NCBI GenBank assembly: GCA_004172935.1
Contig: SDZD01000003.1
Location: 186,001-250,000, forward strand
From: a bacterium
GTDB taxonomy: Bacteria; Armatimonadota; Abditibacteriia; Abditibacteriales; Abditibacteriaceae
DNA length: 64,000 nt
Direction: 5' to 3'
The notes beneath the pieces were generated by a model that was given only the letters and a program-made list of their open reading frames with translations, did not search any database and had not been told where the DNA came from. Made by a program: the position numbers and the translations under genes. Below, piece by piece: positions 35,860-45,012 of the stretch; within the stretch, counting starts at the first letter, position 1; the number at the start of each line of letters is the position of its first letter.

Positions 35860-37911
35860 TTATCGCAACAGAAGGCCCGCTGTACCAAACGAGCTAAGGA
35901 GACCCGCTATCGAACTCAATTTTGATGGACTCGTTTTGACGGGTGGCACATACAAAACGTCACCATTTTGTATCAGAACGTCTACTGCAAGAATACCATT
36001 TTTGCCCGCCCTATCCATCGGATAGATGAACTGTTGCACGCCCGTCGGGGTTTTGCGAAGTAGCGCGACCTCTTTGGTCTTCGCCTGAAAGCTGGTGCCG
36101 CCCGCCAGTGTGAGTAAGTCACCAATCGTTGCTGGTCTGTCTTCGGGCAGGGGATAGCTGCCCGGCTTGTTTACCGCCGCCAACACAGTAGCGCGCGATT
36201 CGTTGCGAGGAACCACAATTACGTCGCCATTTTGCAACGCGAAATCGGGTTTGGCTCCTCCCTTCCTGATGGCGTCAATATACGAGATGAACGAAGGCTG
36301 AGCACCGCCGCGCCGCGTGATGGAAACGCGCCCCAGAGCCGCGTCTTCGGTGGCGCCGCCCGCGCGGGCAATCACTTCAGGAACGCCGTCGCCAGCATCG
36401 ATTTCATATTGGCCGGGTGTTTTCACGTTGCCGTCGATAGTGACGAGTGCTTTGGCCACCGATGAAACCGAAATCACGTCGCCATCTTGCAAACGCGAGT
36501 TCTGCGACATATCGGTCTGGTTCAGCAAACCAGAAGCGTTCACCGCGATAGTGATGGCTCTGCCATCTGCCGTGAGGCGCGTAATCGAGATGCGCGCCCG
36601 TTCGGGTTTCAGCGTTGGCACGAGATTACCCGCTGCCGCAATCGCGTCCAAAACGCGCGGTTCGCGTCCCTCTTCCAAAGGAAGGATGCCGCCGTCGTTC
36701 ACTTCGCCCGTCACGGTGATGCCCTTGGCGCGTGGCACGTTGATGCTGTCGCCCGCTTGCAGGATGACATCTCCGCTTTTATCGCCCTTCGAGATGATTT
36801 GATACAAATTGACGGGCTGTGTTGTTCCGTCCGCGTGTCCGATGTTGGCGCGCGTCAATGCTGCATTCTCTGTCGTGCCACCTGCGCGTGCCAGCGCATC
36901 CGAAACGCGCATGGTTCGCCCATCTTCGAGCGTGAACTGGCCCTGCGCCTTCACTTCGCCCAACACCGAAATGCGGTCGAGGGTGGCGGGCACGTTGATG
37001 GTATCGCCTTCGCCCAATGTCAAATTCTGCGTTGGGTCGTTGTCGCGTAGCGCTTTGAACAGGTTGACGCTGATGATTGCGCCCGAAGCGCGGCGAATAG
37101 TAGCTTTGGAAAGCGAGGCGCCATCTATCGGGCCTCCGGCTAATCCAATGGCCTCAACAATTCCGCCGCCGCGCGGAATAGGGTAAGGCCCAGGTTTCAC
37201 AACGGCGCCGCTCACGCTCACATTGACGACGCGCTGGTAAAAGCGTAGAGTGTCGCCGACTTGAAGCGCCATATTCGATTGCCCGCTGACATCATTCAAA
37301 ATCGGCGAAATCTGGGTGTCGAGGATGATTTTCCCACCGCGTGTCACCGAAACTGCCGCCAAATCGGGGTCGCTTGCCAATCCGCCTGCCGCTGCAAGTG
37401 CCTGTATGATGCGCCATCCGTTTTTGAATTCCAGAACGCCGCCGGTTTTAACCGCACCTTGAACATAAATCGGGCGTGGGCGTGGACGGCTCAGCGAAAT
37501 GCTTACTTCAGGGCGTAGCAGACGTGCTTTGAGCTTTTTTGTGACTTCTGCATCGACCTGCGCCAGTGTGCGCCCCGAAAAACGAACCGCTCCCACGACG
37601 GGCAAAATCAGAGAGCCTGAACTGGGGATAACCAAATCGGCGGCCGAGAAATCGGGGTGGCGAAGCACCACAACCGAAACCACATCGTCCGGTCCTAGAA
37701 TATAGCGAGTAGGATCAACCGAGACGGGAGCCGCCGCGCGCGGCAGTGCTGAGGGAGTTGGGGCTGCCACAGAAGGCAATGAACCCATTAAGAGAGCGCC
37801 TCCAAGCAAAGCACGGCGAAGGCGAAATGGAAAGGCTGGCATAAATTCTGATTCAAAAAGGAGCGGTGACGGAGCATCCGCTCGATAACCGAACCGCGAA
37901 TAAGTGGTCAA
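35860..37911 (-). CDS. Polysaccharide export protein with about six SLBB domains (Wza-like)
   Basis: YILGPDDVVSVVVLRHPDFS poly_export start, then repeated V..G.V..PG.Y.......V.DAIA.AGG.......V.I.R units. Confidence 0.88.
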   Translation of the reverse strand: MTTYSRFGYRADAPSPLLFESEFMPAFPFRLRRALLGGALLMGSLPSVAAPTPSALPRAAAPVSVDPTRYILGPDDVVSVVVLRHPDFSAADLVIPSSGSLILPVVGAVRFSGRTLAQVDAEVTKKLKARLLRPEVSISLSRPRPRPIYVQGAVKTGGVLEFKNGWRIIQALAAAGGLASDPDLAAVSVTRGGKIILDTQISPILNDVSGQSNMALQVGDTLRFYQRVVNVSVSGAVVKPGPYPIPRGGGIVEAIGLAGGPIDGASLSKATIRRASGAIISVNLFKALRDNDPTQNLTLGEGDTINVPATLDRISVLGEVKAQGQFTLEDGRTMRVSDALARAGGTTENAALTRANIGHADGTTQPVNLYQIISKGDKSGDVILQAGDSINVPRAKGITVTGEVNDGGILPLEEGREPRVLDAIAAAGNLVPTLKPERARISITRLTADGRAITIAVNASGLLNQTDMSQNSRLQDGDVISVSSVAKALVTIDGNVKTPGQYEIDAGDGVPEVIARAGGATEDAALGRVSITRRGGAQPSFISYIDAIRKGGAKPDFALQNGDVIVVPRNESRATVLAAVNKPGSYPLPEDRPATIGDLLTLAGGTSFQAKTKEVALLRKTPTGVQQFIYPMDRAGKNGILAVDVLIQNGDVLYVPPVKTSPSKLSSIAGLLSSFGTAGLLLR

Positions 37912-38038
37912 GGACGCGCGCGGACGCAGCGCATTTGAATGAACCAGACAGTGTGCGCTTTGTTCGCTCCTCTTTCCACACGTGACGCAATAAATATGTC
38001 AAGTCGCGTACATTAGTTACTGAATAGTGTTCGGAGGT

Positions 38039-38857
38039 TCACTTGCCGCGCAGTCGACTCCACAATCCGCCTTTGGCTGGAATGGTAGGGGCAACATCGT
38101 GCTGTGGCCCAATGCCAGTGCCTTCCAGCACGGCGCGAGGGTTATCCTCGAAGATTTGCCGCGCCCGCGCTTCGCCAACACGCGCGATTACCTCATCAAC
38201 CACTTCGCCGGGCATGGTGTGACTCGCGACGTGGGCATCCGAAGCCACCAGATGAACCATTCCGAGTTTGAACAGGTTCTGCACGCAACGGCTCATATTT
38301 TTGTCGTTCATTTGCCCCGAAACAACGCCCGCCGTAACCTGAATGATGGCGCCATTGCTGAGCGCGCTCTGCAAAATCGCCGGGTCTTTTTGCACGTCGA
38401 TGTAGCGTTCGGGATGGGCCAACACGCTCCGCACGCCGCGCCGCGCCAACTCATACACGATATGGTTCGCGAAGTTCGGCCACGACATATTGGGCGATTC
38501 GATGAGTGCCCACTTCTTCTTGCCGCCATATGTCCATGACGTTTTGACTTCGTCTGTTCCGCCAATATCAATGGCCCCCATCAACAACTCGGCGCCGGGA
38601 ATGACCTTAATGGTCAATCCCTTTTGTTGCGCCGCTTCATTGAGTGCTGAGACAGCCTCTGGAATCTCGCTCGATGTGTGGTCTTCGCGATTCTTCCAGC
38701 GTCTGCCGACATGAGGGGTGGCAACGAGCGTCTGCGTGCCCGCGTTTTGGGCACGCTCCAACAACGCGAGCGAATCCTCAAGCGAATTGGGGCCATCGTC
38801 CCAATCGGGCAGGGCATGGCAATGCAAATCGTATTTGGCGGTAATTGAGGTGGGCAT
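38039..38857 (-). CDS. CpsB/YwqE-like PHP-type tyrosine phosphatase
   Basis: YDLHCHALPDWDDGPNSLEDSLALLERAQNAGTQTLVATPHVGRRW; GVRSVLAHPERY; LVASDAHV. Confidence 0.9.
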   Translation of the reverse strand: MPTSITAKYDLHCHALPDWDDGPNSLEDSLALLERAQNAGTQTLVATPHVGRRWKNREDHTSSEIPEAVSALNEAAQQKGLTIKVIPGAELLMGAIDIGGTDEVKTSWTYGGKKKWALIESPNMSWPNFANHIVYELARRGVRSVLAHPERYIDVQKDPAILQSALSNGAIIQVTAGVVSGQMNDKNMSRCVQNLFKLGMVHLVASDAHVASHTMPGEVVDEVIARVGEARARQIFEDNPRAVLEGTGIGPQHDVAPTIPAKGGLWSRLRGK

Positions 38858-38864
38858 TGTGAAT

Positions 38865-39338
38865 CTACGATTTAATCTGAGACAATAAATTGCTCATTTC
38901 TAGCGCCACATCCATCGCTTCGGCGCCCTTGTTTCCGGCTTTGCTTCCGGCGCGCTCGAAGGCTTGTTCCAGCGTGTCGGTTGTCAGGACGCCAAAAATA
39001 ACTGGAAGGCCAGTTTGTAAACCGACGTTTTGGATGCCCGCTGCCGCCTGTCCGCACACATAATCGTAGTGCGTAGTGGCGCCACGAATGACGCAGCCAA
39101 GACAAATAACGGCAGAAAAGCGTCCGGTCTCAGCCAGCGCTTTGGCGGCAAGGGGCAGCTCGAATGCGCCCGGCACGCGCACTATTTCGATATTCGCTTC
39201 GTCGCCACCGTGGCGTTTCCAGGCCCACAGGGCGCCTTCCAGCAATCGCTCGGTTATCAGTTCGTTGAATCGCGAGACGGCAATGCCAATTTTCAGGTCT
39301 TTTGGCGCTACAAGGCGCCCTTCATGCGTTGTCATCAA
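38865..39338 (-). CDS. ribH: 6,7-dimethyl-8-ribityllumazine synthase
   Basis: [87 protein letters not shown]. Confidence 0.95.
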   Translation of the reverse strand: MMTTHEGRLVAPKDLKIGIAVSRFNELITERLLEGALWAWKRHGGDEANIEIVRVPGAFELPLAAKALAETGRFSAVICLGCVIRGATTHYDYVCGQAAAGIQNVGLQTGLPVIFGVLTTDTLEQAFERAGSKAGNKGAEAMDVALEMSNLLSQIKS

Positions 39339-39373
39339 TTAAGTGTTTAACGAGTTATGTACCCCGCGCGTTT

Positions 39374-39865
39374 TTAAAAATTGCCACGTCCATCCATTGC
39401 TGACCAGAACTGCAAACCTCGCGGCAAAATAAAGGCGAAATCGACCAGCAAAGTTCCCGCTGCAAAGAACGCAAATTCTTGCAATGGCGCCCCCAGAAAG
39501 AACAACATCAAACCGAAAATTGCACACGCCTCGCTCAAAGCAAGAGCGACAATCGAATCGGACTGAAACTCTGGTGGGGTTATGGTTACTGGGCGCCCTT
39601 CTCCGCCAATTTTGCCATCAACTTTAAAGCGCAGCCACGCCACCGAAGCGATGAGCATGATGACTGCAAGCCCAATAATGAACGGGCGCAGTTGGGCCAA
39701 ACTTGCGGGGTTAGTTGTCCTTGGCGACTTGCTGTGTTCGAGGAAGAAACACAGCAAGCCGTAGATAAGTACCGAACACACCAACGCCCCAAAAATGATG
39801 AGCCAGACCTGCCGGTTAGATTGGGCTGGAGCCGGAGAGCGATTCATCTCCGCAGTTTGCCCCAA
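39374..39865 (-). CDS. Hypothetical four-TM membrane protein within the rib gene cluster
   Basis: Four hydrophobic segments; starts directly after the ribBA stop. Confidence 0.65.
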   Translation of the reverse strand: MGQTAEMNRSPAPAQSNRQVWLIIFGALVCSVLIYGLLCFFLEHSKSPRTTNPASLAQLRPFIIGLAVIMLIASVAWLRFKVDGKIGGEGRPVTITPPEFQSDSIVALALSEACAIFGLMLFFLGAPLQEFAFFAAGTLLVDFAFILPRGLQFWSAMDGRGNF

Positions 39866-41128
39866 TTATTCCGAGAGTGCGTCTTCGGTTTGCTCGGTTA
39901 ATCGCTCCATCTCGATGAGGCCGATATGGCCCATTTTGTCCTGCTTGGTTTGCAGATAGAAACGGTTCTCGGCGTTCACCGTCGGACGAATGGGCACACG
40001 CTCGACGATCTCCAATCCATAACCATCAAGGCCGATGCGTTTCGAGGGATTGTTAGTCAGAAGGCGCATTTGGCGAACTCCCAGGTCGTACAATACCTGA
40101 GCGCCGATGCCATAGTCGCGCGCATCCGAAGCAAAACCGAGCGCGTGGTTGGCCTGTTCGGTGTCGGCACCTTTGTCCTGCAATGCATAGGCGCGCAGTT
40201 TGTTCAAAATGCCGATGCCGCGCCCCTCGTGATGCTCGATGTAAAGCAGCACGCCTTTGCCCTCGTGTTCGATTCTTTCCAGTGCCGCGTGTAGTTGCTC
40301 GCCGCAATCACAGCGCAGCGAACCCATGGCATCGCCAGTCAAACAGCCGGAGTGAACGCGCACCAGAGTCGGCTCTTTCGGGTCTATTTCGCCTTTGACA
40401 ATCGCGATATACGGTGTTTTATCGAGCTTGGCCTCGTAGGCCAGAGCGCGGAATTCGCCGAAATCGGTGGGCAATTTGGCCTCGGCGATAAACGAAACCA
40501 GCTTTTCGTTCTGGCGCCGATAATGAATGAGTTCGGCGACGGTGATGATTTTGATGTCATGTTCGCGTGCGAACTCCTGCAAAAACGGCAATTGCGCGGG
40601 TTCGCCTTCATCATCGAACACTTCGCTGACAACGCTGGCCGGAAACACTCCCGCCAACTTCGCTAAATCGACTGCCGCTTCGGTGTGTCCGGCGCGTGCC
40701 AACACGCCGCCCTCATGGGCGCGTAGTGGGAAGGTATGGCCGGGACGCAGGAAATCGCTCGCTTGTGCATTGGGATTAGCCAGTAGTTGCACGGTGCGGG
40801 CGCGTGCCGAAGCCGCGCTACCCGTTGTTTCGCCTTCGCGCGCATCCACCGATACCGTGTAGGCTGTGCCGCGACGGTCGATGGTTCGCTCCGTCATTGG
40901 TGGTAAGCGCAAATCGTCGCAGCGCTTGCCTTCCAAGGCCACACAGATGATGCCGCTGGTGCGCCGCAACATGAAGTTGATTGTGCTGCGGTCGCAAAAC
41001 TGCGCCGCGATAACGAGGTCACCGACGTTTTCGGGGGCTTCATCGTCGGTGACAATCACCATTTTTCCGGCTTTAAAATCGGCGATGGCGGCTTCGATAG
41101 GACTGAAACTGGAACTGGGCATGGTCAT
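39866..41128 (-). CDS. ribBA: Bifunctional DHBP synthase / GTP cyclohydrolase II
   Basis: GKMVIVTDDEAPENVGDLVIAAQF; RPGHTFPLRAHEGGVLARAGHTEAAVDLAKLAG; RVHSGCLTGDAMGSLRCDCGEQL; YIEHHEGRGIG. Confidence 0.95.
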   Translation of the reverse strand: MTMPSSSFSPIEAAIADFKAGKMVIVTDDEAPENVGDLVIAAQFCDRSTINFMLRRTSGIICVALEGKRCDDLRLPPMTERTIDRRGTAYTVSVDAREGETTGSAASARARTVQLLANPNAQASDFLRPGHTFPLRAHEGGVLARAGHTEAAVDLAKLAGVFPASVVSEVFDDEGEPAQLPFLQEFAREHDIKIITVAELIHYRRQNEKLVSFIAEAKLPTDFGEFRALAYEAKLDKTPYIAIVKGEIDPKEPTLVRVHSGCLTGDAMGSLRCDCGEQLHAALERIEHEGKGVLLYIEHHEGRGIGILNKLRAYALQDKGADTEQANHALGFASDARDYGIGAQVLYDLGVRQMRLLTNNPSKRIGLDGYGLEIVERVPIRPTVNAENRFYLQTKQDKMGHIGLIEMERLTEQTEDALSE

Positions 41129-41733
41129 TCCTCGACGCGCGCAAACGTGGTCAAACGCTCAATATACTTCGCGAGGATGTCCACCTCGACGTTAACGCGG
41201 GCACCAGGTATCCACGTTTTCGCGTTGGTGACTTCGCGTGTGTGCGCAATAAGCGCCACCGAGAACTTGTCGTAGGCGCAATTAGCGACTGTCAACGACA
41301 CGCCATCCAGACAGACAGACCCCTTCTCCACCACATATTTCAGCAGTGATGAAGGCGGTTGAAAGGTGACCCAGATGCTCTCGCCTTCTTCGCGCACGCC
41401 CACGACATCGGCCACGCCATCGACGTGTCCCTGCACGATATGGCCGCCCAAGCGCGCCGATACCTTCAGTGCGCGCTCCAAATTGATTTCGTCGCCCACT
41501 TTCAGGTCGCCCAGTGTCGAGCGGCGCAGCGTCTCTTCGATGGCGACAACCGAATAAGCGCGGCTCGAAATATCAACAGCTGTCAAGCACACGCCATTGC
41601 AAGTGATGCTTTCCCCTTCGGCGGGGTCGGTCAGAAATTCGTCGTCGCCCACTTCAATGGTAAAACGACGGGCATCGGGTAACTCTTCGATGGCGGCAAC
41701 GCGCCCCAGACGTTCGACTAAACCGGTGAACAT
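41125..41733 (-). CDS. ribE: Riboflavin synthase alpha chain
   Basis: MFTGLVERLGRVAAIEELPDARRFTIEV...GESITCNGVCLTAVDI; duplicated lumazine-binding domains; 4-nt overlap with ribBA. Confidence 0.95.
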   Translation of the reverse strand: MFTGLVERLGRVAAIEELPDARRFTIEVGDDEFLTDPAEGESITCNGVCLTAVDISSRAYSVVAIEETLRRSTLGDLKVGDEINLERALKVSARLGGHIVQGHVDGVADVVGVREEGESIWVTFQPPSSLLKYVVEKGSVCLDGVSLTVANCAYDKFSVALIAHTREVTNAKTWIPGARVNVEVDILAKYIERLTTFARVEE

Positions 41734-41896
41734 ATAAATCCAAGTGTGGCGCCCTCAACGAGATGTCCGGTTTAAAGCCAAATTGAACACCCCACTTTGG
41801 GCCACTGCTGGCAATCTAGACGCTCAATGTCGTTTCCCGCTTCCGCCTCCTCCAAACTCAAGCCCCTCTTCTCATCACACTGCAATTCAACTTCTA

Positions 41897-42844
41897 TTAC
41901 CGGGGAACCGCCAAAGTATCCGTCGGCGCAACGCCGGGGGCAGGGGAGGTTGATGGGAACGAGACATCTAGGCTGTCAGATGCGAAAATTTTAACCGTTA
42001 CAGGCGAAGTGTCATTGAGGGATACCTTTGCTACGTCTCGTGAATAATAACGATTGTCTTCATTGAAGTAATCGGCACATGTGCGAAGAAACTGCTGCGA
42101 TTGAAGGCTAAAATGATCGAAAGTAGTATTAATAATCCCTGTGGGCAACTGAGCGACAGGCTTTCCGGTTATATCCACGGCAATCGCTTGGAAAAGCACC
42201 TCACTAACAGGCCCCCAAGTTCTCCACTGCCCAAGCCCTCCATCACTGCTTTTAATCCATTGTCCGCCTTTTCTTTCCTTGATGTCTTTCAGTTCCGTGG
42301 TAGACAGTTTCGATTCAGGGGCAATGAGCAAACCATTCTGCAGCAAATACAATTTGCAACCTGCCAATCCTGCCACGATGTCCAGAACATTCCCGATCTT
42401 GTTTCGTTTCAGGTCGAAGCTAAGACGAGTTGCTTCAGGTTCACGTACTTCAATGGAAATGTTCTTCGCTACAGGTTCTTGTTTTATACGAGCGAGAACC
42501 GCGTCCAGCGTCGCATCAGTCATCTTCAAGTCGATGGGAACTCTACAGATTTTCGCCTGCTCCCAACAAGCCAGAGCTTTATCGACAGCAGCTTTTTGAT
42601 CGGCAGACAGGGGAATATGAGTGTCAGCCGCCGATATTTCAAATAACGGCGGTCGCATGAATTGTGGAGGAATTGGGGGAGGTGGTTGTGTTTGCGCAGA
42701 AGAAGATGAGACCTTAAGACAGCATGTAACTAATGCTATATAGAGAATGAAGGTATTGGGACGACTTGGATAATATGAGTGGGATGACACAATATCAAAA
42801 ATTAAATTTATACGAAAAAATATGTTGTTAATCAAAAAAATCAA
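41897..42844 (-). CDS. Secreted STN/secretin-N-like domain protein, copy A
   Basis: RVPIDLKMTDATLDAVLARIKQEP...LSFDLKRNKIGNVLDIVAGLAGCKLYLLQNGLLIAPESKLSTTE; similar throughout to 43357-44265. Start codon uncertain. Confidence 0.6.
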   Translation of the reverse strand: MIFLINNIFFRINLIFDIVSSHSYYPSRPNTFILYIALVTCCLKVSSSSAQTQPPPPIPPQFMRPPLFEISAADTHIPLSADQKAAVDKALACWEQAKICRVPIDLKMTDATLDAVLARIKQEPVAKNISIEVREPEATRLSFDLKRNKIGNVLDIVAGLAGCKLYLLQNGLLIAPESKLSTTELKDIKERKGGQWIKSSDGGLGQWRTWGPVSEVLFQAIAVDITGKPVAQLPTGIINTTFDHFSLQSQQFLRTCADYFNEDNRYYSRDVAKVSLNDTSPVTVKIFASDSLDVSFPSTSPAPGVAPTDTLAVPR

Positions 42845-42890
42845 GGTGTGATGGAAATTCGAAAAGAATGTAGCACACCTCGTTTTTTTA

Positions 42891-43340
42891 TTAATATTTA
42901 TGCGTGGATTCTCTTAGGGAACCCCAGGTTATTGTGTCACCTGGTAAATTGAAGTACAAAGTCCACTCTGAATTTGGGTCGGCAGTGTCAGTAGTATTAT
43001 TCTGGTAGACATAGCTGTATGTAAATACACCTGGATCAATGTTTTTTGAAAGCGTTTGGGTGCTGAGGTAAGTTGATGTGCTTCCTATGCCATTAAATAA
43101 ATAGAAAGCCTCGTTGAATGACTGTACACTTGTATTTGGATTGTCAGATTCAAAATCAACAACAACTTTAACTGTGGGAACACCTGCGGGAGCAGGACCA
43201 GGAGGAGGTGGTGGGGTGCCAGTACTCCACGAAGGGGCAGCTGTAAGGTCTGATGTTACGGGGAGAGCGGAGGCTGGAGTGACAAAGGCAACACTGTAAA
43301 GCGCGCAGACGATGGCGATTGGAAAAAGAAATTTTTTCAT
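42891..43340 (-). CDS. Secreted hypothetical protein (149 aa)
   Basis: Signal peptide MKKFLFPIAIVCALYSVAFVTPASA; sits between the two STN-like paralogs. Confidence 0.6.
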   Translation of the reverse strand: MKKFLFPIAIVCALYSVAFVTPASALPVTSDLTAAPSWSTGTPPPPPGPAPAGVPTVKVVVDFESDNPNTSVQSFNEAFYLFNGIGSTSTYLSTQTLSKNIDPGVFTYSYVYQNNTTDTADPNSEWTLYFNLPGDTITWGSLRESTHKY

Positions 43341-43356
43341 GATGAATTTACTTGGA

Positions 43357-44265
43357 TTACCGTTCGTTCCACATTATCCCGAATCCACGTGGCAGAGCTT
43401 TTGAATCGGATGCAGAGGGATCAAGAGGATTATTTGGAGGAAAGACAATCGATATTTGTCCAGGATTAGGTATTCGTATTGTTACAGGCGAACTTGCATT
43501 CAAGTGAATTGGGGCGACGTAGAAACCATTTCGGGGCACGTAGCCTTGAAATCTTTGGTTGAGATTACTGGCAATTTCTTGCAGCATCGATTGAGACTCA
43601 GGACTGAAAGCGCCAAACGTCGTTTCTACTGTACTAGGGATGAGTCCTCGCATTTCATCCGTTGTGGTGTCCTGTCCAGTAGCTTCTTGGGCCACAGCCC
43701 TCGCAAATAGATTTGCTGCTGTACTGCTCGAACTCCAGTTGATGCCTTCTCGTAGCCATTCAACCCCTTTTCCTTTATCAACATTGAAGCTACTGCGTTC
43801 TGCTGACGAGAGCTGCAATTCTGGCATGATCATCAATGTGTCAGGGAGGACGTAGAGCTTACATCCCGCGAGACGTGCGAGATCGGAAAGAGTGTCTCCG
43901 ACCCTGACTTGCTTAAGGTCGAGGCTGGCTTTGATGGGAGTGTCACCGTGAACTTCGATATGAAGACTGCCTGTGGGCAAGATTTGCCGAAGACGAGTGA
44001 TAACCCCACCAAGTGTGGCATTTTCGACGTGCAGATCGACGAGGCGGCGGCACACACGGTCCTGAGCCGAGAATGCCATCAGATTATTGATGGATTCTTT
44101 GAGTTCAGGCGAGAAGGAGTTGGTCCCCTTGGTTGGCGGGACGGGTGCCACAGGTTGAGCTTGCACCGGAGAAAGTTGGGAAACGAAACCCAGAAGTGGT
44201 ATCGTCAGAAGAAGGGACTTTATGGTTTTATGGTGGAGATGGTTGGATTGGTAATAACGAAACAA
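43357..44265 (-). CDS. Secreted STN/secretin-N-like domain protein, copy B (TTG start)
   Basis: RRLVDLHVENATLGGVITRLRQ...ASLDLKQVRVGDTLSDLARLAGCKLYVLPDTLMIMPELQLSSAE. Confidence 0.6.
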   Translation of the reverse strand: MFRYYQSNHLHHKTIKSLLLTIPLLGFVSQLSPVQAQPVAPVPPTKGTNSFSPELKESINNLMAFSAQDRVCRRLVDLHVENATLGGVITRLRQILPTGSLHIEVHGDTPIKASLDLKQVRVGDTLSDLARLAGCKLYVLPDTLMIMPELQLSSAERSSFNVDKGKGVEWLREGINWSSSSTAANLFARAVAQEATGQDTTTDEMRGLIPSTVETTFGAFSPESQSMLQEIASNLNQRFQGYVPRNGFYVAPIHLNASSPVTIRIPNPGQISIVFPPNNPLDPSASDSKALPRGFGIMWNER

Positions 44266-44364
44266 ATTGTTCTGTCACCCCTTTATAGCAACATTCCAGA
44301 TTCCTGTGTAAAAACTGAAGATTGCCTCAATCAATTGTATCTGACTTGAGAAAATAATCAATAT

Positions 44365-44375
44365 CCCCCCCCCCC
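44365..44375. repeat. Homopolymeric C11 (G11 on minus) tract
   Basis: atat-ccccccccccc-tatta, about 100 nt upstream of the minus-strand start at 44265. Confidence 0.85.
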
Positions 44376-44469
44376 TATTACCTGCGTGTTTTTTATATGA
44401 GTTTTTAGTTGGGTTCGTGAATTGAAGTCGGAGAAGACTTTGGCCCCCATGTGGCAACATGAGTAAGAG

Positions 44470-45012
44470 ATGTCTTTCCCTCAGGTGACCACCGAAGCGC
44501 CACTCCTCATTACCCTGCAGTTCGACTCCGATTCATTCAAACGCCTCAATGAACTGCGCGAACTCTACTTTCCCTCTGAGCGCAATTTCATCCCCGCTCA
44601 TCTCACTTTGTTTCATGCTCTGCCCGGCGAACACGAAGGGTTAATTCGCGAAAACCTCACCGAGTTATGCGCCCAGACCGGAACGCTAGACCTCCAATTC
44701 ACCGACCTTCGTTCATTAGGTCGCGGTGTTGCTATCAACGTCGAGTGCCACGAACTCAAGCGCCTACGCGCCGAACTCGCCCGCACCTTTCGCCCCTTCC
44801 TTAGCCCTCAAGACGCGCAGCATTGGAAGCATCCCCACGTCACCATCCAGAATAAGGTCACCCCCGAAACAGCTCGCGCCACCCTCAGTCAATTGAACAA
44901 AGAGTGGCGCGAATGGAACGGGCAGGGTGATGGCTTATTTCTCTGGTACTATCGCGGTGGCCCCTGGGAAAAAGCGGGCGACTACCTATTCACCTTAGAG
45001 AACGATAATTAG
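44470..45012 (+). CDS. 2H phosphoesterase / 2'-5' RNA ligase-like protein
   Basis: Two HxT motifs: PAHLTLFHALPG and HPHVTIQNKV. Confidence 0.8.
   Translation: MSFPQVTTEAPLLITLQFDSDSFKRLNELRELYFPSERNFIPAHLTLFHALPGEHEGLIRENLTELCAQTGTLDLQFTDLRSLGRGVAINVECHELKRLRAELARTFRPFLSPQDAQHWKHPHVTIQNKVTPETARATLSQLNKEWREWNGQGDGLFLWYYRGGPWEKAGDYLFTLENDN

Noticed and set aside
41734-41896. Possible FMN riboswitch upstream of ribE
   Set aside because: Reverse complement read by eye lacks the conserved RFN-element segments (e.g. AGGG..GGTGAAATTCCC...ACCGGCGGT).
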